10,272 bases of DNA, from NCBI GenBank assembly GCA_001557035.1, contig LSKJ01000005.1, positions 1 through 10,272 on the forward strand, written 5' to 3'. Below, in pieces: positions 1-6,482 of the stretch (position 1 is its first letter; the number at the start of each line of letters is the position of its first letter). Position numbers and translations under genes: made by a program. The notes under the pieces are model-generated. The model worked only from the letters and a program-made list of their open reading frames with translations, was not told the DNA's origin and ran no database searches. The stretch comes from Rhodospirillaceae bacterium CCH5-H10 (GTDB lineage Bacteria > Pseudomonadota > Alphaproteobacteria > Reyranellales > Reyranellaceae).

Positions 1-1
1 C

Positions 2-469
2 GCACAGACCTCGTTCTGCACGCCCTCCGAGACGATCGTCTTCTCGTGCCGCACGAGTCCCACCAAGATGATCTCGGTCTGCGCGTCGCGGGACGCCAGC
101 CCCACCAGGGGCTACCTCCAGTACCGGACCGGCAAGCCCGATTCGAACGACCCGCTCGACCTGACGCTGCCAGCGGCCCAGATCCCGCCGCCCCAGGCCG
201 CGACGGGGGAAGCCGTGCCCTTCGCAGGCGGCGGCGGCGCCTGGCTTCGCGTCGCGACGAAATCGGTAGGCTTCGTGCTCTTTACCGGCATCGGCAAATG
301 GGGACCACGCGGCGAGATCCAGGAAAAGGCGGGCGTCGCCATCGAGCGCGACGGCAAGCAGGTCGCTTCCCTGAAATGCACCGGCAAGCCGATCAGCCTG
401 CTCGGCCCCGACTATTTCGGGAAGGTGGGCATCACGGCCAAAGACCAGGATTTCGATTTCCCCGATTGA
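2..469 (+). CDS. Small exported cysteine-containing protein, 5' end missing
   Basis: The reading frame is open back to base 2, so this is the 3' part of a gene that begins outside the window; 155 codons are visible before TGA. The ATG at 68 is therefore probably an internal methionine, because the 22 codons before it belong with what follows: they contribute two (residues 6 and 16) of four cysteines, the third being residue 27 just after the ATG and the fourth in SLKCTGKP. Four cysteines suggest two disulfides in an exported protein, and the visible start (AQ) could be a mature N-terminus just after signal-peptide cleavage; this is inference. A Gly/Ala stretch and a lysine-rich, beta-type C-terminus ending DFDFPD follow. 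I recognise no named domain. The next gene starts 26 nt downstream on the same strand, so they may be co-transcribed. Confidence 0.62.
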   Translation, partial: AQTSFCTPSETIVFSCRTSPTKMISVCASRDASPTRGYLQYRTGKPDSNDPLDLTLPAAQIPPPQAATGEAVPFAGGGGAWLRVATKSVGFVLFTGIGKWGPRGEIQEKAGVAIERDGKQVASLKCTGKPISLLGPDYFGKVGITAKDQDFDFPD

Positions 470-495
470 GCCTCCGCCTGCGGAAAGCCATTCCC

Positions 496-1608
496 ATGTC
501 GCACCTATTCCGGATCGTCGCCGTCACGCTCGCGCTTTCGGTATCGGCAGTGGCCGGCGCACGGGCCCAGGAACCGTGGCGCGCCTATGAAGGGCTCGAG
601 GCGATCGAGATTCCCTTCGCCAACGGCCCCATCTCGATGTCGCACGTGCCGCAGGTCTGGCTCAGCCTCAACGGCAGCAAGCCACGCTGGTTCGGTATGG
701 ACACCGGCTCGACCGGCATCGTCGTATCGGCCGAGCACTTCACGCCCGGCCCGAACGATGTTTCGCAGGGGCCGGGCCGGCTCGTCTACAACAGCAGTGG
801 TCGCATCCTTTCGGGCGAGCACTGGATGACGGACGTCGTGATCCGCCGCGACGCCCACACGCCCGTCGCGACCGCGCGCGTGCAGGTGCTGCGCGTGACC
901 GGGATCACCTGCCTCGAACATGCACGCGACTGCCGGCCGGACTCCGAGCCGCGCAACGTCGGCTTCATGGGGATCGGCTTCGATCGTGGTGCGGCGCAGG
1001 CGACCGCCGGCGACGCTTCGCCCAGGAATCCCTTCGTGAGCCTGGTATCGCTCGCCTCCGGACGGCCGGTGAGCTCGGTGCGGCCGGGCTATGTCATCAC
1101 CCGCACCGGCGTGCATCTCGGCATGACTCCGGCTCTCACCCGCCACATGGCGTTGGTGAAGCTGACGCCGAAGGCCCATCCGCCGGGCGTTCCCGACTGG
1201 AACGGCGCGCCCATGACCGTTTCGGTCAATGGCGTGTCGGGCCGCGGCACGATGCTGATGGATACCGGTATCGACTACATGTTCCTCTCGCCGCCCGCGG
1301 GGTCGGGCCTCGCGCGTGGCCGGGCTGTTCCCGAGGACACGCGCATCGAACTCTTCATGCCCGACCGCCAGCGCCCGCAGCCGGCCTTCTACGAATTCCG
1401 GACCGGGCGCCGCGGCAACCCGCTCCATCCCGAGCGGGTCGTCGTGGTGCGCGATGCGACGGTCTTCGTGAACACCGGCCGGATGTTCCTCGAGGGCTTC
1501 GACTACCTGTACGACGCCGCCGGCGGCTATGTCGGCTACGGCTGGAACGGGCGCGTCAGCCACGAATATGGCGGCGTGACGCCCGGGTCCTACGGACCGC
1601 GCGAATAA
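496..1608 (+). CDS. Secreted pepsin-like (two D-T-G) aspartic protease family protein
   Basis: The 370-residue product starts with a signal peptide (about residues 1-24, ending AGARA before QEPW). Two D-T-G motifs, FGMDTGST (D69) and LMDTGID (D256), lie 187 residues apart, close to the spacing of the catalytic aspartates in bilobal pepsins. Other pepsin-like landmarks follow in the right order: a Tyr-containing flap-like stretch SGRILSGEHWMTDVVI (about 102-117), a hydrophobic-hydrophobic-Gly segment VGFMGIGF (155-162), and a C-terminal block FLEGFDYLYDAAGGYVGYGW (331-350) resembling the final strands of pepsin. C139 and C146 could form a disulfide. I infer a periplasmic or secreted aspartic endopeptidase of the A1 type; substrate unknown. 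The second motif lacks the Ser/Thr usual after D-T-G (it has I259), so reduced or absent activity is possible. The frame is open upstream to 46, but that part overlaps the preceding gene; ATG 496 has a weak GGAAAG 8 nt before it and begins the signal peptide. Confidence 0.72.
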   Translation: MSHLFRIVAVTLALSVSAVAGARAQEPWRAYEGLEAIEIPFANGPISMSHVPQVWLSLNGSKPRWFGMDTGSTGIVVSAEHFTPGPNDVSQGPGRLVYNSSGRILSGEHWMTDVVIRRDAHTPVATARVQVLRVTGITCLEHARDCRPDSEPRNVGFMGIGFDRGAAQATAGDASPRNPFVSLVSLASGRPVSSVRPGYVITRTGVHLGMTPALTRHMALVKLTPKAHPPGVPDWNGAPMTVSVNGVSGRGTMLMDTGIDYMFLSPPAGSGLARGRAVPEDTRIELFMPDRQRPQPAFYEFRTGRRGNPLHPERVVVVRDATVFVNTGRMFLEGFDYLYDAAGGYVGYGWNGRVSHEYGGVTPGSYGPRE

Positions 1609-1640
1609 AGTTCGATCCTTGTGTCGGCATGAGTCGGGAC

Positions 1641-1662
1641 CGTTCGTCCTCGGGACAGAACG
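1641..1662. repeat. Inverted repeat (9-bp stem with one bulged A)
   Basis: The arms CGTTCGTCC (1641-1649) and GGACAGAACG (1653-1662) pair over 9 bp around a 3-nt loop, with A1657 bulged. The hairpin lies between the aspartic-protease-like gene and the AHSA1 gene, 9 nt before the latter's ribosome binding site. No T-run follows, so it is not a classical intrinsic terminator; it may stabilise an mRNA end or be chance in high-GC DNA. Confidence 0.4.
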
Positions 1663-1681
1663 ACCTCACGAGGAGACTGAA

Positions 1682-2152
1682 ATGACCGTCAAGCCCGAGA
1701 ACGACCGCGAACTGGTGCTGACGCGCCTGATCGATGCACCGCGCGAAAAGCTCTACCGCTGCTGGACCGAGCCTGCGCTGCTGAAACAGTGGTTCGCGCC
1801 CAAGCCGTACGAAACGCCGGTGGTGGAGACGGATGTCCGTCCCGGCGGCTCCAGCCTGTTCGTGATGCGCGGGCCCGACGGGCAGGACATGCCCAACCGC
1901 GGCGTCTACCTCGAAGTCGTGCCCAACGAGCGGCTGGTCTTCACCGACGCCTTCACAGAGGCGTGGCAGCCCTCCGCCAAGCCGTTCATGACGGTGATCC
2001 TGACCTTCGAGAAGCAGGGCGACAAGACGCTCTACACCGCGCGCGTCCGCCACTGGACGGTCGAGGACCGCGAGGCCCACGAGAAGATGGGCTTTCACGT
2101 GGGCTGGGGGATCTGCGCCGACCAGCTCGCCGCACTGGCCGCAACGCTCTGA
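1682..2152 (+). CDS. SRPBCC (AHSA1/START-like) domain protein
   Basis: This 156-residue protein matches the activator-of-Hsp90-ATPase-1-like branch of the SRPBCC superfamily, in which a helix-grip fold encloses a hydrophobic ligand cavity. The signature runs from IDAPREKLYRCWTEP (17-31) and LLKQWFAP (33-40) through DVRPGGSSLFVMRGPDG (51-67) and PNERLVFTDAF (81-91) to the closing helix GFHVGWGICADQLAAL (137-152). It fills the usual length of a single-domain member and has no signal peptide, so it is cytoplasmic. Family members of this size are mostly uncharacterised, and no substrate can be read from sequence. The start is ATG 1682, preceded by AGGAG at 1671-1675 with 6 nt spacing; an upstream in-frame start at 1619 lacks such a site. 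The following NTF2-like gene begins 67 nt later. Confidence 0.88.
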   Translation: MTVKPENDRELVLTRLIDAPREKLYRCWTEPALLKQWFAPKPYETPVVETDVRPGGSSLFVMRGPDGQDMPNRGVYLEVVPNERLVFTDAFTEAWQPSAKPFMTVILTFEKQGDKTLYTARVRHWTVEDREAHEKMGFHVGWGICADQLAALAATL

Positions 2153-2183
2153 TCCCCCGCGAATCGTCCGTGCGAACGCGATA

Positions 2184-2216
2184 GGCTGTCCCCTTTCAGC
2201 ATTACAGGGGACAGCC
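2184..2216 (+). promoter_or_regulatory. Perfect 10-bp hairpin just before a start codon
   Basis: GGCTGTCCCC (2184-2193) and GGGGACAGCC (2207-2216) are exact reverse complements around a 13-nt loop. The right arm ends 3 nt before ATG 2220 and includes the only purine-rich Shine-Dalgarno-like stretch (GGGGA), so the folded form would hide the ribosome binding site. It also lies after the stop of the AHSA1 gene and could be a terminator stem, but no T-run follows. Confidence 0.55.
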
Positions 2217-2219
2217 ACC

Positions 2220-2765
2220 ATGCCCGCTCACGACCTCGCCGCTCTCTGGGAAACCCATTGCCGCCATGAATTCGAGACTCGCGACGTAGATGCCACGATG
2301 GCCACGATGGTAGCGATGCCCTACGTGAACCATGTCCCGACCATGACCGGCGGCGTGGGACACGATCAGCTCAAGCGTTTCTACAAGTACCATTTCATCG
2401 GCAACAATCCTCCGGATACGGCCCTCGTCCCGGTGAGCCGCACGATCGGTGCCGATCAGATCGTCGACGAAATGGTGTTCAGCTTCACTCATACGAGCGA
2501 AATCGACTGGATGCTGCCGGGTGTCGCACCGACCGGGCGCAAGGTCGAAATTCCGCTGGTAGCCATCGTCCGGTTCGTCGACGGCAAGGTGGCGCACGAG
2601 CACATCTACTGGGATCAGGCGTCCGTCCTCGTGCAGGCCGGCCTGCTCGATCCGAAGGGCCTGCCGGTCGCGGGCGCCAAAACCACGCGCAAGGTCATGG
2701 ACAAGACCCAGCCGAGCAACGGCCTGATGACTCGCTGGGCCGCCAGCGAGGGCAAGCCGATCTAG
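2220..2765 (+). CDS. NTF2-like / SnoaL-like domain protein
   Basis: The product has 181 residues and no signal peptide. It resembles the SnoaL-like branch of the NTF2-like superfamily, cone-shaped alpha+beta proteins that include ester cyclases, isomerases and many uncharacterised members. Supporting features are the N-terminal helix with HEFETRDVDATMATM (16-30), a middle stretch DQLKRFYKYHFIG (49-61), and the C-terminal strands IPLVAIVRFVDGKVAHEHIYWDQASVLVQAGLL (111-143) in which family members usually carry the conserved D-G-K-I/V-xx-E-H-x-Y-W-D pattern. H126, E127, H128 and Y130 would line the cavity. The extension after residue 145 is polar and probably flexible. Substrate and reaction are unknown. 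The start is ATG 2220, directly after the 10-bp hairpin noted separately. It probably belongs to the same transcriptional direction as the AHSA1 gene upstream. Confidence 0.82.
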   Translation: MPAHDLAALWETHCRHEFETRDVDATMATMVAMPYVNHVPTMTGGVGHDQLKRFYKYHFIGNNPPDTALVPVSRTIGADQIVDEMVFSFTHTSEIDWMLPGVAPTGRKVEIPLVAIVRFVDGKVAHEHIYWDQASVLVQAGLLDPKGLPVAGAKTTRKVMDKTQPSNGLMTRWAASEGKPI

Positions 2766-2834
2766 CTTTTGGCTCCGCCATGCAACGCCCGCTTCCTCCG
2801 GTGGTTGTCCCCACGACCATTCCTGGAGGATCGG

Positions 2835-3110
2835 ATGATTGGAAAAACCTTGATCGCCGCTCTGGCCCTGGCCGTCACGGTGGGCGCCGTCCAAGCGCAA
2901 TCGTCGGGCGGTGGCTCAAGCAGCGGCGGCATTTCGACGTCGCCGGCGCCGGCTGGCACATCGCCGACCGTTCCGCCGCCATCGTCGTCGCCGCTTCCGA
3001 GCGGTTCGACGATCACCCCGGCTCCGTCCGCGCCGGGCGCTCCCAGCGCGGGCCAGCCCGGTGTCGGCTCCGACACGACCCGGCAGGCACCCCCTGCCGG
3101 TACGCGTTGA
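2835..3110 (+). CDS. Small secreted Ser/Pro/Gly-rich protein
   Basis: This 91-residue protein has a clear signal peptide (MIGKTLIAALALAVTVGAVQAQ, cleavage near residue 20-21) followed by a low-complexity mature part of about 70 residues, rich in Ser, Pro, Gly and Thr with no cysteine and almost no charge (SSGGGSSSGGIS, then PPPSSSPLPSGS, then proline-alanine runs). It is likely disordered in the periplasm or outside the cell; no domain or function is recognisable. The start is supported by a strong GGAGGA at 2825-2830 4 nt before ATG 2835; the frame's earlier start at 2769 has no such support. The last codons contain two tandem inverted repeats. It converges on the Bug-family gene, whose stop is 9 nt away. 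Confidence 0.7.
   Translation: MIGKTLIAALALAVTVGAVQAQSSGGGSSSGGISTSPAPAGTSPTVPPPSSSPLPSGSTITPAPSAPGAPSAGQPGVGSDTTRQAPPAGTR
3061..3100. repeat. Two tandem inverted repeats at the 3' end of the small secreted gene
   Basis: GTGTCGG (3061-3067) faces CCGACAC (3070-3076), and 3 nt later CCGGCAGG (3080-3087) faces CCTGCCGG (3093-3100) around a 5-nt loop. Both are inside the last codons of the Ser/Pro/Gly-rich gene, in the convergent junction with the Bug-family gene. They may slow or end transcription from either side, but no T-run follows on either strand, so a classical intrinsic terminator is not supported. Confidence 0.45.
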
Positions 3111-3119
3111 TCGAGTTAC

Positions 3120-4097
3120 CTAGTCGACCGTCATGTTGGCTTCGCGAACGATCGCTTCGTAGCGCTTGCGCTCGGCGGCGATGAATCCGGCGAACTGCGC
3201 GGGCGTGCCGGCGACCATGTCGCCGCCTTGCCCGGCGACGATCGACCTGGCGCCTTCGCCGGCGCAGGCCTTCACCGTCTCGTCGGCGATCTTCTTCACG
3301 AGGTCCGGCGGCATCCCCTTGGGTCCCAGCAGCCCATACCACGCGACCGATTCGTAGCCGGGCACACCGGCCTCGGCGACGGTCGGCAGCTCCGGATAGT
3401 ACTGGCTGCGCCTGGCCGAGCTGACCGCCAGCGCGCGCATCTTGCCCGTGGTGATCAGATCCTTCGAGTTGGGCTGCGTGATCATCATGTTGACGTTGCC
3501 GGCCATCAGGTCGAGCTGGGCGGGATTGCCGCCCTTGTAGGCAACATGGGTCAGGTTCAGCTTCGCCATGTGGGCGAACAGCGCGCCCGCCAGATGCTGG
3601 GACGAGCCGTTGCCGCCCGAGGCATAGGTGAGCGGCGGCGACGCCGTCTTCGCGAGCTGGATGAGTTCGGGCAGCGTGCTGGCCTTGACCGATGGATGCA
3701 CCAGCACGAGCTGCGGAAACGTGGCGAGCAGGCTGATCGGCGTGAAGTCGTTCACGCCGTCATAGGGCAGCTTCTTGTAGATCAACGGATTGATGGCGTG
3801 GCCCATCGCCACGACGCTGAGCGTGTAGCCGTCACCCGGCGCCTTGGCGACGATCTCGCCCGCAACGACGCCGTTGGCGCCCGCGCGATTGTCGGCCACG
3901 ACGGGCTGGCCCCAGGCCTGCGCGAAATGCTGGCCGACGGCGCGCGCCATCAGGTCCGTCGTGCCGCCCGCGGCGAAGGGGATCACCATCCGGATCTGCT
4001 TGTCGGGATAGGTGCCCTGGGCCCGCACGATGGCGGGGGCGACGGACGGGGCGATTGCGAGGGCGGCGGCGCCGCGCAGGAAGGAAGAACGCTTCAT
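3120..4097 (-). CDS. Bug/TctC-family periplasmic solute-binding protein
   Basis: The 325-residue protein has the length and signatures of the Bug (Bordetella uptake gene) family, the periplasmic receptors related to TctC of tripartite tricarboxylate transporters. A signal peptide ends near residue 26 (PAIVRA before Q). Signatures include IRMVIPFAAGGTTDLMAR (35-52), VVADNRAGANGVVAGE (66-81) followed by APGDGYTL, and HVAYKGGNPAQLDLMAG (184-200). Members bind carboxylates, amino acids or aromatic acids between two lobes; the ligand here cannot be told. No TctA or TctB membrane subunit is nearby, which is common because most Bug receptors are orphans. Its ATG overlaps the TGA of the upstream TauD-type gene by 4 nt, so the two are probably translationally coupled, and the receptor may bring in or sense the dioxygenase substrate. 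Start ATG 4097 fits the signal peptide; an upstream extension to 4232 would lie inside the dioxygenase gene. Confidence 0.92.
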   Translation of the reverse strand: MKRSSFLRGAAALAIAPSVAPAIVRAQGTYPDKQIRMVIPFAAGGTTDLMARAVGQHFAQAWGQPVVADNRAGANGVVAGEIVAKAPGDGYTLSVVAMGHAINPLIYKKLPYDGVNDFTPISLLATFPQLVLVHPSVKASTLPELIQLAKTASPPLTYASGGNGSSQHLAGALFAHMAKLNLTHVAYKGGNPAQLDLMAGNVNMMITQPNSKDLITTGKMRALAVSSARRSQYYPELPTVAEAGVPGYESVAWYGLLGPKGMPPDLVKKIADETVKACAGEGARSIVAGQGGDMVAGTPAQFAGFIAAERKRYEAIVREANMTVD

Positions 4098-4945
4098 TGC
4101 AGGTAATATCCCGACGGAGTGCCTTTGACGGTGGTGCGCTCGAGATGGCGGATCTCGCCTTCCTGGTAGTCGCCGAGCGCGATGTGCATGGTGCAGCGAT
4201 TGTCCCACAGGATGATGTCGTCCTGCTGCCACTGGTGGCGATAGACGAACTGCGGCCGCGTGGCGTGACGCACCAGGTAATCGATCAGCGGCCGGCTCTC
4301 CTCCGGCGTCATGTCGACGAAGCAGGAGACCTTCTCGCCGATGTAGAGCGCCTTGCGGCCCGTCTCAGGATGTACCCGGACGACCGGCTGGGCGATCGGC
4401 GGATTGATCCTCTTCTGCTCCTTCTCGCGGTCGGAGTTGGGGTCGTCGACCTTGCGGCCGCCGGTGTGGATGCCGTGCAGCCCCTCGACGATCTTCTTCA
4501 TGCCCTCCGACAGCGTGTCGTAGGCCAGGTACATGTTGGTGAACATCGTGTCGCCGCCCACCGGCGGGATGGTGATGCCGCGCAGCAGCGAGCCCAGCGA
4601 CGGCACAAGCGTGAACGACATGTCCGAGTGCCACTGCTGGCCGGTGTACTTGGATGCCGACGGCTTGCCGTCCTTCTCGGGGATGTTGGTCACCAGCAGC
4701 AGCTCGGGATAGTCGGGATGCCGGTCGCGCGGCAGGGAATCGTGATTGTCGAGCTCGCCGAAACGGCGGCTGAAGGCGATGTGCTGCTCGCGGGTGATCT
4801 TCTGGTTGCGGAACAGCAGGATGCCCTTCTCGAGGAAGGTCCGGTGGATCTGGTCGAACTCGGAATTGCTGAGCGGCTGGGCCAGGTCGACGCCCCTCAC
4901 CTCGGCACCGAGGGCATGGGAAAGGGGCCTGACGGAAAGCGGCAT
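4094..4945 (-). CDS. TauD/TfdA-family Fe(II)/2-oxoglutarate-dependent dioxygenase
   Basis: This 283-residue cytoplasmic enzyme matches the TauD/TfdA family, which uses Fe(II), O2 and 2-oxoglutarate to hydroxylate a substrate, often with release of sulfite or cleavage of an ether. The N-terminal family opening PLSHALGAEVRGVDLAQPLS (7-26) is present. The iron ligands are visible as QQWHSDMSF (H106, D108) and the distal histidine in WDNRCTMHIALGDY (H254); R270 in HLERTTVKG is the expected 2-oxoglutarate carboxylate ligand, and GGDTMFTNM (130-138) is the usual strand with a cosubstrate threonine. All catalytic residues are intact. The substrate could be taurine, another sulfonate, an aryloxyalkanoate or a different small acid; the sequence does not decide, and I give no gene symbol. 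It starts at ATG 4945 with GAGGA 9 nt upstream, and its last 4 nt overlap the Bug-family receptor gene. Confidence 0.93.
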   Translation of the reverse strand: MPLSVRPLSHALGAEVRGVDLAQPLSNSEFDQIHRTFLEKGILLFRNQKITREQHIAFSRRFGELDNHDSLPRDRHPDYPELLLVTNIPEKDGKPSASKYTGQQWHSDMSFTLVPSLGSLLRGITIPPVGGDTMFTNMYLAYDTLSEGMKKIVEGLHGIHTGGRKVDDPNSDREKEQKRINPPIAQPVVRVHPETGRKALYIGEKVSCFVDMTPEESRPLIDYLVRHATRPQFVYRHQWQQDDIILWDNRCTMHIALGDYQEGEIRHLERTTVKGTPSGYYLQ

Positions 4946-5066
4946 TGGGGCGGGTCCTCACCACGAATGAATTTTCCCGACGGTGCGCCTCAGGCGCCTT
5001 CGTCGTCAAGAAATCCGCCCGCGGCCTGCGGAACATACCGCGCAAAACACGCTATAGAGGACGGAG
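4946..5066. other. Divergent intergenic region, TauD-type gene and FkbM gene
   Basis: These 121 nt separate two divergent start codons and should hold the promoters of both transcripts. I can see the ribosome binding sites (GAGGA at 4955-4959 on the minus strand, GAGG at 5057-5060 on the plus strand) and a short inverted repeat GCGCC/GGCGC (4985-4997). I cannot identify a convincing -35/-10 pair or a regulator operator. Confidence 0.5.
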
Positions 5067-5942
5067 ATGATTCAGCTCCTCCACAAGACCGTCATGGGTA
5101 CGCTGCGGCGCCTGCCGCTGCCGGCCGCCCGGCTGGGCTTCCGCGCCTACAACAAGGCCCTGCGCATCCTCGGACCCGAGCATCTGGCCACGACCTATTT
5201 CGGCGCCCGCCTGCACTGCAATCCGCAGGACCTGATCCAGCGCATGATCCTCTATTTCGGCGTGTGGGAACCCGACGTCTCGCGCGTCATCGAGCAGAAC
5301 CTTTCGGTCGGCGACGTCTTCGTCGATATCGGTGCGAACATCGGTTACGACACGCTCCTCGCCTCCTCCCGCGTCGGCGCCACCGGCAAGGTCGTTTCGA
5401 TCGAGGCCTCGCCGCGCACCTTCGCGCTCCTGCAGCGCAACCTCGCGGCCAATCCCTCTTCATCCAACGTGCGCGCCGTCAATGCCGCCGTGTCCGACAG
5501 GCCCGGCACGCTCGACCTCTACGAGATCAACGAGGGCAATATCGGCGCCGCCACCACGCTCGCTTCACGCGGGGGGACGCTGATGGCGTCGGTAGAGGCC
5601 CTGCCGCTGGCGGAGATCCTGAAGCCCGACGAGCTGGCGCGTCTGCGTCTCATCAAGATGGACGTGGAAGGTGCGGAGCCGCCGATCCTCCGCCATCTGC
5701 TCGAACAACTGTCCCGCTATCCCGCGACGATGGACATCGTGGTGGAAGCGAGCCCCGACGACGATCTCGAGGCCTGGCGCGACGTCTTCGGCCGGATGCG
5801 CATCGCGGGCTTCACCGCCTGGGCCATCGAGAACGACTACGAACTCGAATGGTACCTGCGCTGGCGCCGGCCCACACAGCTCCAGCGCGTCGACACCATG
5901 CCCACCCGCCAGCAGGATCTTCTTTTCACCCGTCGGTCGTGA
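5067..5942 (+). CDS. FkbM-family S-adenosylmethionine-dependent methyltransferase
   Basis: The 291-residue protein carries the class I methyltransferase core of the FkbM family: glycine motif I VFVDIGANIGYDT (84-96), the acidic motif II region VVSIEASP (109-116) and IKMDVEGAE (196-204), the last being highly characteristic of FkbM. Known members O-methylate sugars, polyketides or glycans, and many sit in polysaccharide or glycan loci. Here there are no glycosyltransferases or sugar-nucleotide genes nearby, so the acceptor is unknown. Residues 1-60 form a family-typical N-terminal extension with basic and hydrophobic residues and no clear signal peptide. ATG 5067 is preceded by GAGG with 6 nt spacing. 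The gene converges on the DUF4189 gene with a 10-nt gap and appears monocistronic. Confidence 0.92.
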   Translation: MIQLLHKTVMGTLRRLPLPAARLGFRAYNKALRILGPEHLATTYFGARLHCNPQDLIQRMILYFGVWEPDVSRVIEQNLSVGDVFVDIGANIGYDTLLASSRVGATGKVVSIEASPRTFALLQRNLAANPSSSNVRAVNAAVSDRPGTLDLYEINEGNIGAATTLASRGGTLMASVEALPLAEILKPDELARLRLIKMDVEGAEPPILRHLLEQLSRYPATMDIVVEASPDDDLEAWRDVFGRMRIAGFTAWAIENDYELEWYLRWRRPTQLQRVDTMPTRQQDLLFTRRS

Positions 5943-5952
5943 GCCGATTGCA

Positions 5953-6333
5953 TCAGCTGCCGCCGCAGCGCCATGCGGTCACTTCACACGTGGAGCCGGC
6001 CGGGCCCTGCTGACAGAAGCGCAGGGCATTCGCCTTGGCGGTATTGGCGTCGTTGCCGGAACCGAAGCCGGGCCCTTTCTGCGTGCCCTCCGCGATCGCA
6101 ATGCAGCGGGCGAGGGTGACGTTTCCTGCCTTGCAGCCGGGTTTGGCACAGCGCGACAAGGCCTCGTTGATCGCGGCCTGGCGGTCTGTCCGCCCCCAGC
6201 TCAGTCCCCACGCGCCGGACGAGGCATCGTAGGCATAGGTCACCCAGTATGGCGTTCCCTGATTCTGGGCCTGGGCGGGGCCGAGGACGATCAGCGAAAG
6301 AAACAGAGTGCCCAGAACTGACAAGCGAGACAT
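5953..6333 (-). CDS. DUF4189 domain exported protein
   Basis: The 126-residue product has a signal peptide (about 1-22, ending PAQA) and a mature part of about 104 residues with six cysteines (62, 67, 77, 107, 116, 123), enough for three disulfides in the periplasm. The pattern of an opening aromatic strand YWVTYAYDASSGAWGLSWGRTD (29-50), alternating A-x-x-E/N-A-L-x-x-C helices (AINEALSRC and ANALRFC) and paired V-T-x-x-x-C strand ends is typical of DUF4189, a domain of unknown function built as two similar halves and common in exported proteobacterial proteins. The start at ATG 6333 is chosen because GGAGGA precedes it by 3 nt and the signal peptide begins there; the 26 codons further upstream look non-coding. 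It is divergent from the TPR gene. Confidence 0.85.
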   Translation of the reverse strand: MSRLSVLGTLFLSLIVLGPAQAQNQGTPYWVTYAYDASSGAWGLSWGRTDRQAAINEALSRCAKPGCKAGNVTLARCIAIAEGTQKGPGFGSGNDANTAKANALRFCQQGPAGSTCEVTAWRCGGS

Positions 6334-6482
6334 CGATCCTCCGGTACACCAGCTGGTTTGCGGAACAGGTTCCCACCCGATCACGGATTTAACCCCGGTC
6401 CCGCCGCGCAACGATAGATAGTTTCAGGTCGTTGGTCCCTCACAAGCCGAACAGCTGGAGTTTTTTCATTAGGAGTGTGGCG
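6334..6482. other. Divergent intergenic region, DUF4189 gene and TPR gene
   Basis: The 149 nt should hold promoters for both directions. Visible elements are a perfect 10-bp palindrome ACCAGCTGGT (6348-6357), which overlaps the likely leader of the DUF4189 gene, a T6 run at 6461-6466, and the AGGAG ribosome binding site at 6471-6475 for the TPR gene. CAGCTGG recurs at 6452-6458. I see no convincing sigma-70 pair. Confidence 0.4.

Noticed and set aside
46..495. In-frame N-terminal extension of 150 residues on the aspartic-protease-like gene.
   Set aside because: It lies over the preceding gene in another frame, is rich in Arg/Gly/Pro as expected of a shadow frame in high-GC DNA, and would bury a clear signal peptide that begins at 496.
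505..1563. 352-codon open frame on the minus strand.
   Set aside because: It is antisense to the signal-peptide and D-T-G motif gene, and its product is His/Arg/Ala-rich without any domain pattern.
4055..6013. 652-codon open frame on the plus strand.
   Set aside because: It runs antisense across the dioxygenase gene and then through the FkbM gene in the wrong frame; both of those have intact catalytic motifs.
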